Below, piece after piece: positions 18,117 to 27,756 of a stretch of DNA of 64,000 nt. Source of the stretch: Psychrobacter sp. GP33 (GTDB lineage Bacteria; Pseudomonadota; Gammaproteobacteria; Pseudomonadales; Moraxellaceae). The stretch spans positions 1 through 64,000 of the forward strand of contig NZ_JACGYX010000004.1 in assembly GCF_014119005.1 (NCBI RefSeq), read 5' to 3'. Made by a program: the position numbers and the translations under genes. Position 1 is the first letter of the stretch, and each line of letters begins with the position of its first letter. The notes beneath the pieces were generated by a model. The model had not been told where the DNA came from, made no database searches, and worked only from the letters and a program-made list of their open reading frames with translations.

Positions 18117-20676
18117 TGTGAGCAGGGCCTCTAGCCGTTGCTACGTTAGGGTTTTCTATTGCTTCAGGTTGATCGTCAACTAATTCTCCTTCAACCTCAG
18201 GTGGGTTAATATCTTTGGCATGACGTACTTGCTGCGGTTTGACTTTATCATCGTCAACACCACAAGCATCATCTTGAGTTAAGCTATCAATAGTATTAAC
18301 ATCTACTTTGGCATCGATATCCCACGCTTCGCCTTCCATGCGCATGACTGCTTTAAGCACCGCTTCTGGCGTTGCTGGCATGGTAAGCTCTGGGTTTTTC
18401 TTATAATTACCTAAACTTGCTACTGCATTATTAATCGCGCACCAAACGCTCGCTGCCAACATAAATGGTGGCTCACCAACAGCTTTAGAATTATAAATAG
18501 TCTGCTCTTCATTTTTACGATCAAAGAGTTTAACGCTCCACTGCTTCGGTAAATCGTGCGCGGTAGGAATTTTATAATTAGCAGCAGCATTGGATGCCAG
18601 CTTGCCTTGTTTATCCCATGTCAACTCTTCTGTCGTCAACCAGCCCATACCTTGAATAAAACCGCCTTCAATCTGACCGATATCAATCGCTGGATTAATC
18701 GACTGCCCAACATCATGTAAAATATCGCAGCGCAGCACTTTATATTCACCCGTTAAGGTATCAATCTCAACCTCAGAACATGCTGCCCCTAAAGCGAAAT
18801 AAAAGAACGGTCGACCCCATGCTTTTGAGCGATCATAAAATATCTTTGGCGTTTTATAATAGCCCGTAGACGATAGGCTGATACGATGTTGATACGCAAG
18901 AATAATCATCTCAGCAAAGGTAAAGGTTTCCTTGTCACCAATATAAACATGATTATTCTCAAAGCGTATGGCTTCTGGCGCGACCTCAAAGTGTTCAGCA
19001 GCAAAGTCAATAATACGACTTTTAATCGTTAAACAGGCATTTTGCGCTGCCTTACCATTAATGTCCGTCCCTGATGAAGCGGCAGTTGGCGAGGTGTTAG
19101 GTACTTTATCCGTCCGTGTCGCTGATACTTTAACGGTATCTAAATCGACATCAAATTCATTGGCAACGATTTGGGCTATTTTGATATATAGCCCCTGTCC
19201 CATTTCAGTGCCGCCATGATTGACATGAATGCTGCCATCAGTATAAATATGAACCAGTGCGCCGCCTTGATTTAAAGTTTGCACAGTAAAGGAGATACCA
19301 AACTTCACTGGCGTTAACGCCAGTCCAAACCGGATATCGCTGCTGTCTTCTTCGGCTTGTTTGTTTTTCTCGGTAATTTGCTTACGGCGCTGATGATAAT
19401 CACAATCATCAGCCAAATCTGCCATCAAAGTCGCTAAATCAAAATGCTCGATTGGCTGTCCATAATGGGTACTTTGACCATTTTGATAAAGGTTATTTAG
19501 TCGCACTTGTAGTGGGTCTTGCCCAAAGGTATAAGCGATATGATCCATCATATATTCAGCGGTCATCACACCTTGTGGACCACCGAAACCACGATAAGCA
19601 GTATTCGATACGGTGTGCGTTTTGCAGCGGTGACCGGCAATATTAGCGGTTGGATAATGATATGCGTTGTCGCAATGGAACATCGCTCTATCGACAATGG
19701 CATCGGACAAATCAGGTGAATAACCGCACAATCCTGCCAGCTGCATATCAACGCCTACTATTTTACCGGATGCATCAACGCCGACTTCATAACGGTTAGC
19801 AAATTCATGTCGCTTACCCGTCACCACCATATCATCTTGGCGATCTAGGCGCATACTCACTGGTATATTGTGACGCTTAGCAACGATAGCGCAAAAACAC
19901 GCCCAAGCCGCCGCCTGCGTCTCTTTGCCACCAAAGCCGCCGCCCATTCTGCGCACCACAGTATTCACCGCATGAAATGGCAAGTCTGTCACTTCAGCAA
20001 CCAGCTGCTGTACTTCACTTGGATGCTGCGATGAGGTATATACTTCAAGCCCACCATCGTCGCAAGGCACGACATACGACACTTGACCTTCAAGATAAAA
20101 ATGTTCTTGCCCCAGCATATGAATATGCCCTGCAATACGCATGGGTGCATCTTTAAGCGCTGCTTCAGTATCGCCGCGCTGCATAAAATGACTGGGACGC
20201 ACAAAATATTCCTGCTCTAATGCCTCATCGATAGAGAGCACAGTAGGTAATGGCTCATACTCCACCACTGCATTGAGCGCGGCTTTTTTTGCCGCACGGT
20301 GACTGGTGGCGACCACCAAAAATAGCGTTTGTCCAACGTATTCTGTAATTTCATCGACCATCAACGGATCGCCATCAAAGACAGGTCCGATATCAGTTTT
20401 TGCGGTTAAATCCTTAAAGGTAATGACATCAATCACGCCATCAGACGCTTTTACCGCTGATAAATCCATGCTTAAAAGGCGTGCATGCGCATGACTGCTC
20501 TTGCCAACGGCTAAATGCAAAGTACCCTGCGGCTTCAAAATGTCATCCACATATGTTGCCGTCCCCATGACATGACTAATCGCACTGTCATGCTTGGCTG
20601 AAGTACCAATCTTACTTTTGGGTGGACGCACGCGGCGGATACTGTAACTATCAAATAGGCTAGAATGATGGCTCAT
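18109..20676 (-). CDS. xdhB: Xanthine dehydrogenase, molybdopterin-binding subunit
   Basis: This is the large catalytic subunit that hydroxylates hypoxanthine and xanthine. The 855-residue product has the expected molybdopterin motifs: MGGGFGGKET, YRGFGGPQG, GGTEMGQGL and the active-site-region AVGEPPFML near residue 735. The last 60 residues form an acidic tail beyond the usual end of the family. It lies between xdhA (89 bp upstream) and xdhC (overlapping). It works with XdhA, which carries the Fe-S clusters and FAD. Confidence 0.95.
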   Translation of the reverse strand: MSHHSSLFDSYSIRRVRPPKSKIGTSAKHDSAISHVMGTATYVDDILKPQGTLHLAVGKSSHAHARLLSMDLSAVKASDGVIDVITFKDLTAKTDIGPVFDGDPLMVDEITEYVGQTLFLVVATSHRAAKKAALNAVVEYEPLPTVLSIDEALEQEYFVRPSHFMQRGDTEAALKDAPMRIAGHIHMLGQEHFYLEGQVSYVVPCDDGGLEVYTSSQHPSEVQQLVAEVTDLPFHAVNTVVRRMGGGFGGKETQAAAWACFCAIVAKRHNIPVSMRLDRQDDMVVTGKRHEFANRYEVGVDASGKIVGVDMQLAGLCGYSPDLSDAIVDRAMFHCDNAYHYPTANIAGHRCKTHTVSNTAYRGFGGPQGVMTAEYMMDHIAYTFGQDPLQVRLNNLYQNGQSTHYGQPIEHFDLATLMADLADDCDYHQRRKQITEKNKQAEEDSSDIRFGLALTPVKFGISFTVQTLNQGGALVHIYTDGSIHVNHGGTEMGQGLYIKIAQIVANEFDVDLDTVKVSATRTDKVPNTSPTAASSGTDINGKAAQNACLTIKSRIIDFAAEHFEVAPEAIRFENNHVYIGDKETFTFAEMIILAYQHRISLSSTGYYKTPKIFYDRSKAWGRPFFYFALGAACSEVEIDTLTGEYKVLRCDILHDVGQSINPAIDIGQIEGGFIQGMGWLTTEELTWDKQGKLASNAAANYKIPTAHDLPKQWSVKLFDRKNEEQTIYNSKAVGEPPFMLAASVWCAINNAVASLGNYKKNPELTMPATPEAVLKAVMRMEGEAWDIDAKVDVNTIDSLTQDDACGVDDDKVKPQQVRHAKDINPPEVEGELVDDQPEAIENPNVATARGPAHSE

Positions 20677-20765
20677 AGTTATTCTCTTTTCGTTACTCTT
20701 GCAATGAGATTCTTTTTTTATTGGTATTAATGCTATAGCGATTTCATAATGATCAAACGCTAATT

Positions 20766-22403
20766 TTATGCGATTTCATTTTGCATACTTTCTATTAATT
20801 GTTTGCCGCATTTAATTAACAAACGCTGCATCACGTGCATGCGATATTCACGGCTCGCTCTAACATCAGTCATTGGCGAGACATCTTGTGGCAACACTTG
20901 TGCTGCCTTTTTAAAACTAGCAACATCAATAGGTTGATTGATAAGTGCTTGCTCACAGTGAGTTGCTAGTAGTGGTATCGCTGCCATACCGCCTAGACCG
21001 AATTTTGCATTACTAATTGTCATACCATCTGCTGAAAGGGCAATTTTTGCGGCAAGTAGACAAGCAGAAATATCATCTTCGTAACGCTTACTAATCTTGT
21101 GAATAAATAAATGCTGATTGTCTTGCATCAATGGAATATGAAGGGCAACAATATAGCTACCAGCGCGCAGCTTGGTCTGCTTATAATCTAGGAAAAATTC
21201 TGATAAGGGTATGGTCTCATCAGTATAAAGCTGTCCGACAAGGTCGTTATTTAAAATATCGCAGTGACGCAAATGAATACGCGCCTCTAATGCCAATAAA
21301 ATCGGCGGCAAATCACCAATTGGTGATGCATTAGCGACATTACCACCAATAGTGCCCATATTACGGATTTGCGGGGATGCAATGCGCTCGAACAAGTTTG
21401 CAAATTTAGGAAAATACTGTTCAAGTATTGGCAGCATTTTTTTGTAGCTCATGCCAGCACCAAGAACTAACTCTTGAGAGGATGATTGAGAGTTAGCAGT
21501 GTCTTCGATATCAGCCAACGACCAAGACTTTAATTCCTCAACAGCGGACAGCTGAACAATGACGTCATGGTCGACTAAGTGCTGCGTGATGCTCAAGCCC
21601 AAGTCTGTGCCACCTGCCCAAATAGTCGCTTTTGGATGGGCTGCTAAAACTTGATTCAGCTCATCAATAGATTGTGGCATAAATAATTGTCGCGAGCCTT
21701 CGGTGAGTGCCGGTTCTATTCTTCCTGTTTTAGAAATTGACTCTTTTTGATTTGTATTTATTTGAGTATTTGCCATCGCATCCGTGGCTAGGTTTATAGT
21801 TAAGTTTTTTACTGCTGTTTGATCGGTATCTCGTTGCTGACCAATTTTTCCCATCATCAAACCTGCATCTATAATAGGTCGGTAGCCTGTACACCGGCAT
21901 AAATTCCCTGATATTGAGGCGACAATATCGTCATAACTCAAATTATTATCATTTTGTTTACCACTGGCAGCATTTTGACCTTTTTCCAGACGTTTATTTT
22001 CATACACACTGGCAAGCGACATCACAAATCCTGGAGTACAAAAGCCGCACTGTGAGCCATGACATTCGACCATGGCCTGCTGAGCCGGATGCAAGCGCGC
22101 ACGCTCTGGATGATTCTCAGGATTTTCCGCTAAATAAGATGCCGTCATAACATGATGACCATCCATTAGCGACAATAATGTGATACAAGAATTTAGCGTA
22201 TAAAAAGGCTCTGGTTTAGAATTATTCGCGTCACCCATTGGCAACCGCTGCGCCATGACCGTACAAGCACCGCAATCGCCGCTGCCACATCCTTCTTTGG
22301 TATCCGTTTGCCGCGCATGCAGACGCAAATACTCAAGCACCGTGGTATTAGGATTAAGGTGGGTAAGCTCATGGCGCTTGCCGTTGAGATAAAATTTAAT
22401 CAT
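20766..22403 (-). CDS. xdhA: Xanthine dehydrogenase, Fe-S/FAD small subunit
   Basis: The 545-residue product passes electrons from the molybdenum site to NAD+. The N-terminal plant-type [2Fe-2S] cluster is at C39, C44 and C47 (GCGSGDCGACTV) with a further Cys near 73. The second cluster uses CGFC near residue 118 and CRC near 171 (GNLCRCTGYRP). The FAD domain begins after a variable linker at about 185-240 and includes TIGGNVANASPIGD. It is the first gene of the xdh unit. The 770-bp region upstream should hold its promoter, although I cannot identify an operator. Confidence 0.95.
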   Translation of the reverse strand: MIKFYLNGKRHELTHLNPNTTVLEYLRLHARQTDTKEGCGSGDCGACTVMAQRLPMGDANNSKPEPFYTLNSCITLLSLMDGHHVMTASYLAENPENHPERARLHPAQQAMVECHGSQCGFCTPGFVMSLASVYENKRLEKGQNAASGKQNDNNLSYDDIVASISGNLCRCTGYRPIIDAGLMMGKIGQQRDTDQTAVKNLTINLATDAMANTQINTNQKESISKTGRIEPALTEGSRQLFMPQSIDELNQVLAAHPKATIWAGGTDLGLSITQHLVDHDVIVQLSAVEELKSWSLADIEDTANSQSSSQELVLGAGMSYKKMLPILEQYFPKFANLFERIASPQIRNMGTIGGNVANASPIGDLPPILLALEARIHLRHCDILNNDLVGQLYTDETIPLSEFFLDYKQTKLRAGSYIVALHIPLMQDNQHLFIHKISKRYEDDISACLLAAKIALSADGMTISNAKFGLGGMAAIPLLATHCEQALINQPIDVASFKKAAQVLPQDVSPMTDVRASREYRMHVMQRLLIKCGKQLIESMQNEIA

Positions 22404-23173
22404 AGCAATACTCGGCTGTCAAAATAAAAGGGAGATAAAAGAATGCTTTTATCTAATCGAATAATAAAATGTTAACAACCAATATCTCAAAAGATAGACG
22501 CACGTCAATGCACCGCCTTTAAGGTAGTATTTGATAATTATGAACATAAAATTTATACGATGATGCTCATCATACCTACATCAATACTGAGAGTTATACA
22601 TGTATTGAATAAGCTGACTGCCTATATGACTACTGACTCGCTCAGGCTTAATCGAAGTGAATTTTGGAATTTAGTATTTATTAATAATATCATCTCATCA
22701 ATAAAACTAAAAACAAAAGTATAGTTTTTTGTTACTGAGTTTTAAAACGGAAAACGTCTTTAATCATAGAAAACCTATCCTTTGTTAGTGGCAACAAGCT
22801 AACTTTCCTTGTTAGTTGTAGAAAATTATTACTTAAAAAACAATTACTAATCTATTGATGAGCCATTGTGTGATGGATAAATAACTACAGAGTTAACTTA
22901 TACTAGCAGCATACTTATTTAACTTGCAACTTAAAAAGCATAACTTCTAAGCTAGAAATAAAACAATGTGGCGAATCGAAAAAAACCTATGAACGCAGTC
23001 GGTTTCACCATTTCACAACGTAAGAGCCACTCTTAAAAGGATAAGCCATAAAAGGCAATCAATCCTTATTCATCATTGCATGAAAAATAAGTGCTGACTG
23101 CTAATTTTATAGCTTACTCTAATATTTGATGTTGGACAAATGGCTGCCATATTCACTCATCGCTACCGACTAT
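22404..23173. other. 770-bp intergenic region upstream of xdhA
   Basis: This A+T-rich stretch separates xdhA from the PutA C-terminal gene. I see only very short open frames (for example about 32 codons from 22627) without ribosome binding sites. There is no tRNA, no strong terminator and no riboswitch that I can recognise. It probably carries the xdhA promoter and the putA 3' end. Confidence 0.5.
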
Positions 23174-23866
23174 CTATTCCGTTCCCAGCTCAAGCAAACT
23201 GGCATTGCCACCAATCGCAGTAGTATTAATGGTTCTGACCCGTTCAGTGACAAAACGATACATATAATCAGGCGCTAGCATCTCTACTAAGCCGACCATA
23301 TCTGTGACCGCAATTACTTGCGTCAGGATACCATCAGTACCTGCCAGCTTTTGGCTAATGGCTTGCACCTCAGCTCGACTACCAGCGACGCCAACTTGAG
23401 CTAAGCGATCGATATGCAATAAGGTAACGGTTTGTGAATCATTGGCAATGCTAATTACATCCTCACTAATGCCCGCTTGATACAGCGCCTTTACTGCAGC
23501 AATGCACATCTCATCTTGGCTTGGACAATGTAGAATCACCTCATTTCCAGTTAACAATGCAGCAACCAATTGTCCCAGTATCGCCATGGTTTTAGCAGAT
23601 TCGCCACCAATAACCATGGTTTTACCACGCGCCGTAATATATAAGTCATTAGACTCGCCCGTTGCACCAATCATTCGCTGCACGTCATCAAGCTTTGGCG
23701 CAAAGCTTAACAAATGAGCAAACAAGCGCCGCGCTTTATTGGCATTACCCGTCAGTAGTGCCAATTTAGGCAGCGCCAGTTCAAGATAACTTGCGCGTTC
23801 AATGGCTGTCAATAATCGCCAAGCTTCACAAATTTGGGCATGATTTTCTTTAAATTCAGTCGCCAT
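23174..23866 (-). CDS. Stand-alone C-terminal domain of PutA
   Basis: The 230-residue product resembles the extreme C-terminal (aldehyde-dehydrogenase-like, non-catalytic) domain of long PutA proteins, which closes the substrate channel and supports oligomerisation. The ending NTTAIGGNASLLELG parallels the recalled E. coli PutA C-terminus. It lacks the catalytic Cys of P5C dehydrogenase, so it should not be a complete dehydrogenase despite possible annotation as one. The start ATG is 7 nt after a strong AAGGAG that overlaps the putA stop, so the gene is translated separately but coupled. This argues against a sequencing frameshift. Confidence 0.82.
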   Translation of the reverse strand: MATEFKENHAQICEAWRLLTAIERASYLELALPKLALLTGNANKARRLFAHLLSFAPKLDDVQRMIGATGESNDLYITARGKTMVIGGESAKTMAILGQLVAALLTGNEVILHCPSQDEMCIAAVKALYQAGISEDVISIANDSQTVTLLHIDRLAQVGVAGSRAEVQAISQKLAGTDGILTQVIAVTDMVGLVEMLAPDYMYRFVTERVRTINTTAIGGNASLLELGTE

Positions 23867-23880
23867 GTTGCTACTCCTTA
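23867..23880 (-). promoter_or_regulatory. Strong ribosome binding site overlapping the putA stop
   Basis: On the minus strand the sequence TAAGGAG combines the putA stop codon with a Shine-Dalgarno site, 7 nt before the ATG of the C-terminal-domain gene. It is the main evidence that PutA is truly split here. Confidence 0.85.
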
Positions 23881-26800
23881 TGCGATATCGGCTTGAATAG
23901 AGAATGAAACGCTGTCTGCGCTTACTAGAGGTTTAGTGGTGAGCTGCATTAAACGGGCGACATAATGGGGACCGCCAGCTTTGGGACCGGTTCCTGACAA
24001 ACCGCAGCCACCAAAAGGCTGGACGTTGACTATCGCACCAATTTGGTTACGATTGATGTAAGTATTTCCTACCAGCGCGCGGCGCTCGATATGTTCAACG
24101 ATATTTTCAATACGGCTATGAATACCTAAGGTTAAGCCAAAACCCGTTGCATTAATAGCATCAATCAGCTTATCCAAATCGCGTGCTTGATAGCGCAATA
24201 CGTGCAATATAGGACCGAAATGCTCACCGCCGATGACATCGATACTTTTTACTTCAATCGCAGTTGGCAAAACGAAAGTAGACTTCTCTTGACTAACTAC
24301 CGAGCTTGCACTCATCGTTGCTTGCGCTAAAATATTGGCAGTTGGCTCAGCTTGCATACGTTCAATATGCGCTTCGAGCCCCTTTTTGGCATCGTTATCA
24401 ATGACTGGTCCGACGTCAGTAGTGACCTGAGTAGGATTGCCCACGACCAATTCAGCCATCGTGCCTTGAAGTAGCTCGATTAAGCCATCCGCCACTTCTT
24501 CTTGCACACATAGGACACGACATGCTGAACAACGCTGACCTGCTGACCCAAAGGCGGATAGTACCGCATCGCGTACCACTTGCTCCGGTAAAGCCGTTGA
24601 ATCGACAATCATGGCATTTTGACCGCCAGTTTCAGCGATAAATATCGGCAACTCACCATTTGCTTGCGGATTAGCGTTCAAGCTTTGATTAATACGCTGC
24701 GCGGTTTGGGTCGAACCGGTAAAAATTACGCCAGCAATGTTATTTGCTGTGGTCAAAGCTCCACCCACGTCGCCAGCACCAGTAACAAATTGAAGCGCCT
24801 CAGGAAGCACGCCCGCTTGATACATGAGTTGCGCACCAAAATGAGAGATTAAGCTGGTTTGTTCAGCAGGTTTAGCAACCACCGTATTACCTGCTGCCAA
24901 TGCCGCAACGATTTGCCCGGTATAAATTGCCAATGGAAAGTTCCATGGGCTAATACAGACAAAGGTTCCACGCGCTTTATAGACTTGATGCAACGGCATG
25001 CCGGATAAATCAGTAATTTCATGTACGATGCCATCGAGACGCTCAGCTTCATCGGCATAAAAGCGGCAGAAATCAACCGCTTCTTTAATCTCATCAATAC
25101 TGTCTTGAATCGTCTTGCCTGCTTCTACCTGACATAATGCCATTAATTCAGCGTAATTTTCTTCATACAAATCGGCTATTTTTCGCAAAATAGTCGCACG
25201 CTGCGATGCCGATACTAATTGCCATGCCTTTTGTCCAGCCACTGCTGCATCTATCGCTTGTTTGGCAACGTCAGCGTTGGCATAACGCACGTCACCAGCG
25301 ATAACGTCATGATTCCAAGGAGCACGCACTTTATGGCTGTCAAGGATAGTAGATACGCCCTCTACTGTGAACTCATTGACTGCTTGTCCATTAATAATAG
25401 GTGCTGCTGACCACGTTTTATTTAATTGCGCATCTATCGCCGCTTTAAATGGGTGCCACTGTGACTCAACAAAGATATTAGGACCGAAACTTGCGCGACG
25501 CGAGCCATAGATATCCAGTGGCAATGGAATGTCGGGATTATGCAAATTATCATTCGCAAGCAGCTTGTCATACGGATGTACGACCAGTTTATCTATCGGA
25601 TAAGACTTGTCTAATAACTGATGGACAAAGGAGCTGTTCGCGCCATTTTCAAGTAAACGACGCACTAAATACGGTAGCAAATCTTTATGCGCGCCAACGG
25701 GTGCATAAATGCGTACCGGAATATTATAGGCTTGCAAAATATGGTCATAGAGCGCATCACCCATGCCATGTAGGCGCTGAAACTCAAAGTCTCGGTGCGT
25801 ACTCATGGTCATCACGGTTGCAAGCGTATGCGCGTTATGAGTCGCAAATTGTGGCCAAATTAGCCCACGTAAATGCTCCGATAATAAGAAGCGTGCACAC
25901 GCTAGATACGCAGTATCCGTGCCTTCTTTTCGCGTCCATACCGGATATCCGGATAGCCCTTTTTGCTGAGCCAATTTAATCTCCGTATCCCAATATGCGC
26001 CTTTTACCAAGCGCAATGGAATGCGGTCACCAACTTCCGTAGATAAACGCGCCAGCCATGCAAAAATCGCAATTGCACGTTTTGAATACCCTTGCACTAC
26101 CAAGCCCAAACCATCCCAACCAGCGGTTAACGGATCACGATATAACGATTCAAATAATTTTAGTGAAATCTCAAGACGATCCGCTTCTTCAGCATCGATA
26201 CTAAGATCAACATTGACCTCACGAGCCGCTTCGATTAGTAACAGGCAACGTTGACGCAGTAAGCCCATCACTTGCGCTTCTTGCGTGGCTTCGTAACGTG
26301 GATGCAGCGCTGACAGCTTAATAGAAACTGATGGCTTCGGCATACCGTCTTTTACTTTGATACTGGCAGTTGCCTTAATCGCATGCAGATAGTCATTAAA
26401 ATACTTTTCCGCATCGCGATTGGTAATTGCCGCCTCTCCCAGCATATCGAATGAATAGGTATAACCTTTATCACGGTAACTTTTGCTATTTTTGTTGGCG
26501 TCTTCGATGGTTTCACCCAATACAAACTGATGCCCCATAATGCGCATGGCTTTTTGCATTGCCGCACGAATCATCGGCTCGCCCATCTTTTTGGTCATCC
26601 GATCCAAAAATCCTGACGCGGTGGTACTGCTATCAATGCTAACCACACGACCGGTCATCATCAGCCCCCATGTCGAGGCATTGACAATCAAACCATTATC
26701 ATCTTTTAAATGCTTTTTCCAATCCGCCACGCTCATTTTGTCACGAATCAGCGCATCAGCCGTATAGTTATCCGGCACTCGAATCAGCGCTTCTGCTAAA

Positions 26801-27117
26801 CTCATCAGCAAAATGCCTTCTTGGGTATCTAAGCTATATTCTAATAATAGCGAATCTACCATTTTGACTGCTTTGCCATCATTACGCACATGCTCAACCA
26901 GCTTGCGTGTCTGTTCAGCAGCAGCGTCACGCTCTACATCAGTCGGTTTAGCAAGTGGCAACAATGCCGTCAACCAGCGGTCTTCGTCAGCACTATATAA
27001 AGGCGAAATACGCGCATACAGCTCAGCCGCTGACTGCTTGATATAATCTGGCGCAAGCAAATCAGTTGGATTAAATAAAATCGGTTCTTGCGGGGTAAAC
27101 TGATCTAAGGGGTTCAT
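23878..27117 (-). CDS. putA: Bifunctional proline dehydrogenase / P5C dehydrogenase PutA
   Basis: PutA oxidises proline to pyrroline-5-carboxylate with FAD and then to glutamate with NAD+. The chosen start (ATG 27117, MNPLDQFTPQ) follows GGAG by a good spacing; a longer frame to 27198 has no such signal. The product is 1079 residues. There is no N-terminal ribbon-helix-helix DNA-binding domain, so autoregulation of the E. coli type is not expected. Proline dehydrogenase motifs include SVKLSALHPRYE and RLVKGAYWDTEIK. The dehydrogenase half has the catalytic Cys in GQRCSACRV and Glu in FIAETGGQN. The C-terminal domain usually fused in long PutAs is the next gene. Confidence 0.94.
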   Translation of the reverse strand: MNPLDQFTPQEPILFNPTDLLAPDYIKQSAAELYARISPLYSADEDRWLTALLPLAKPTDVERDAAAEQTRKLVEHVRNDGKAVKMVDSLLLEYSLDTQEGILLMSLAEALIRVPDNYTADALIRDKMSVADWKKHLKDDNGLIVNASTWGLMMTGRVVSIDSSTTASGFLDRMTKKMGEPMIRAAMQKAMRIMGHQFVLGETIEDANKNSKSYRDKGYTYSFDMLGEAAITNRDAEKYFNDYLHAIKATASIKVKDGMPKPSVSIKLSALHPRYEATQEAQVMGLLRQRCLLLIEAAREVNVDLSIDAEEADRLEISLKLFESLYRDPLTAGWDGLGLVVQGYSKRAIAIFAWLARLSTEVGDRIPLRLVKGAYWDTEIKLAQQKGLSGYPVWTRKEGTDTAYLACARFLLSEHLRGLIWPQFATHNAHTLATVMTMSTHRDFEFQRLHGMGDALYDHILQAYNIPVRIYAPVGAHKDLLPYLVRRLLENGANSSFVHQLLDKSYPIDKLVVHPYDKLLANDNLHNPDIPLPLDIYGSRRASFGPNIFVESQWHPFKAAIDAQLNKTWSAAPIINGQAVNEFTVEGVSTILDSHKVRAPWNHDVIAGDVRYANADVAKQAIDAAVAGQKAWQLVSASQRATILRKIADLYEENYAELMALCQVEAGKTIQDSIDEIKEAVDFCRFYADEAERLDGIVHEITDLSGMPLHQVYKARGTFVCISPWNFPLAIYTGQIVAALAAGNTVVAKPAEQTSLISHFGAQLMYQAGVLPEALQFVTGAGDVGGALTTANNIAGVIFTGSTQTAQRINQSLNANPQANGELPIFIAETGGQNAMIVDSTALPEQVVRDAVLSAFGSAGQRCSACRVLCVQEEVADGLIELLQGTMAELVVGNPTQVTTDVGPVIDNDAKKGLEAHIERMQAEPTANILAQATMSASSVVSQEKSTFVLPTAIEVKSIDVIGGEHFGPILHVLRYQARDLDKLIDAINATGFGLTLGIHSRIENIVEHIERRALVGNTYINRNQIGAIVNVQPFGGCGLSGTGPKAGGPHYVARLMQLTTKPLVSADSVSFSIQADIA

Positions 27118-27645
27118 ACCAACTCCGTAATGGTCATATAGAGGATTAACATAAGCAAAATAGTATTTACACTTCTGAAAGTTAAATGTGCTATTCAATT
27201 ATGCAAAGGCAACAACGATCAGCTAAGCGGCATTAGTGCCTTCTTCTTGTTGGTCGTGAATAAAATCAGCTCAGGAGATGTTTGCTTGATTACTCTTTAT
27301 TGATGCCTTCTTAAAGAACAAATAAAGCATATTTAGCAAAAAACTGTGCGCTGATTTACCGCTTATTCACTATAAGAAAAACCTCTACGGCGTTGATTGA
27401 GGTGATGCGCTTAACTCGATTATGGTATCACGGAAAACCGGTGCAAACTAATGCAATCATTTGGCTGCATACGCGCGTATAGCTTTTAAAAACAATTAGT
27501 TACCATAATCTTACCAATATATGGTTTCAATCATAACTTTTTGTTTGCTATTACCTAACTCACCTATTTTTTAGTACTGATTCATAACTTTGCTTTACTG
27601 TTCTCAATATTACTTTTATAAATAAATATTTTGCATTTTCCAAAA
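27118..27645. other. Intergenic region upstream of putA
   Basis: This non-coding stretch of about 530 bp holds the putA promoter side and the 3' region of the permease unit. The only notable element is a perfect 12-bp palindrome, atacgcgcgtat, at 27469-27480. I see no gene in it. Confidence 0.45.
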
Positions 27646-27682
27646 AAAACCTTCTTATCGCACAATGATAAGAAGGTTTTTT
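27646..27682 (-). terminator. Terminator of the NCS2 permease gene
   Basis: A perfect 14-bp stem, aaaaccttcttatc (27646-27659) with gataagaaggtttt (27667-27680), has a 7-nt loop and T runs on both strands. It lies about 75 bp after the permease stop. Confidence 0.9.
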
Positions 27683-27756
27683 AATTATTTTCACTCTTTA
27701 TAAAGCGCTATATTGCAAATACTATGATTCTACATTATAAAAAATGCCGCTTTGTA

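Noticed and set aside
22627..22725. A 32-codon frame in the xdhA upstream region
   Set aside because: It has no ribosome binding site, signal peptide or domain.
23867..23877. PutA split as a sequencing frameshift
   Set aside because: The upstream frame ends in a genuine stop, and a strong AAGGAG and ATG start the next frame, so the two-gene reading is better supported.
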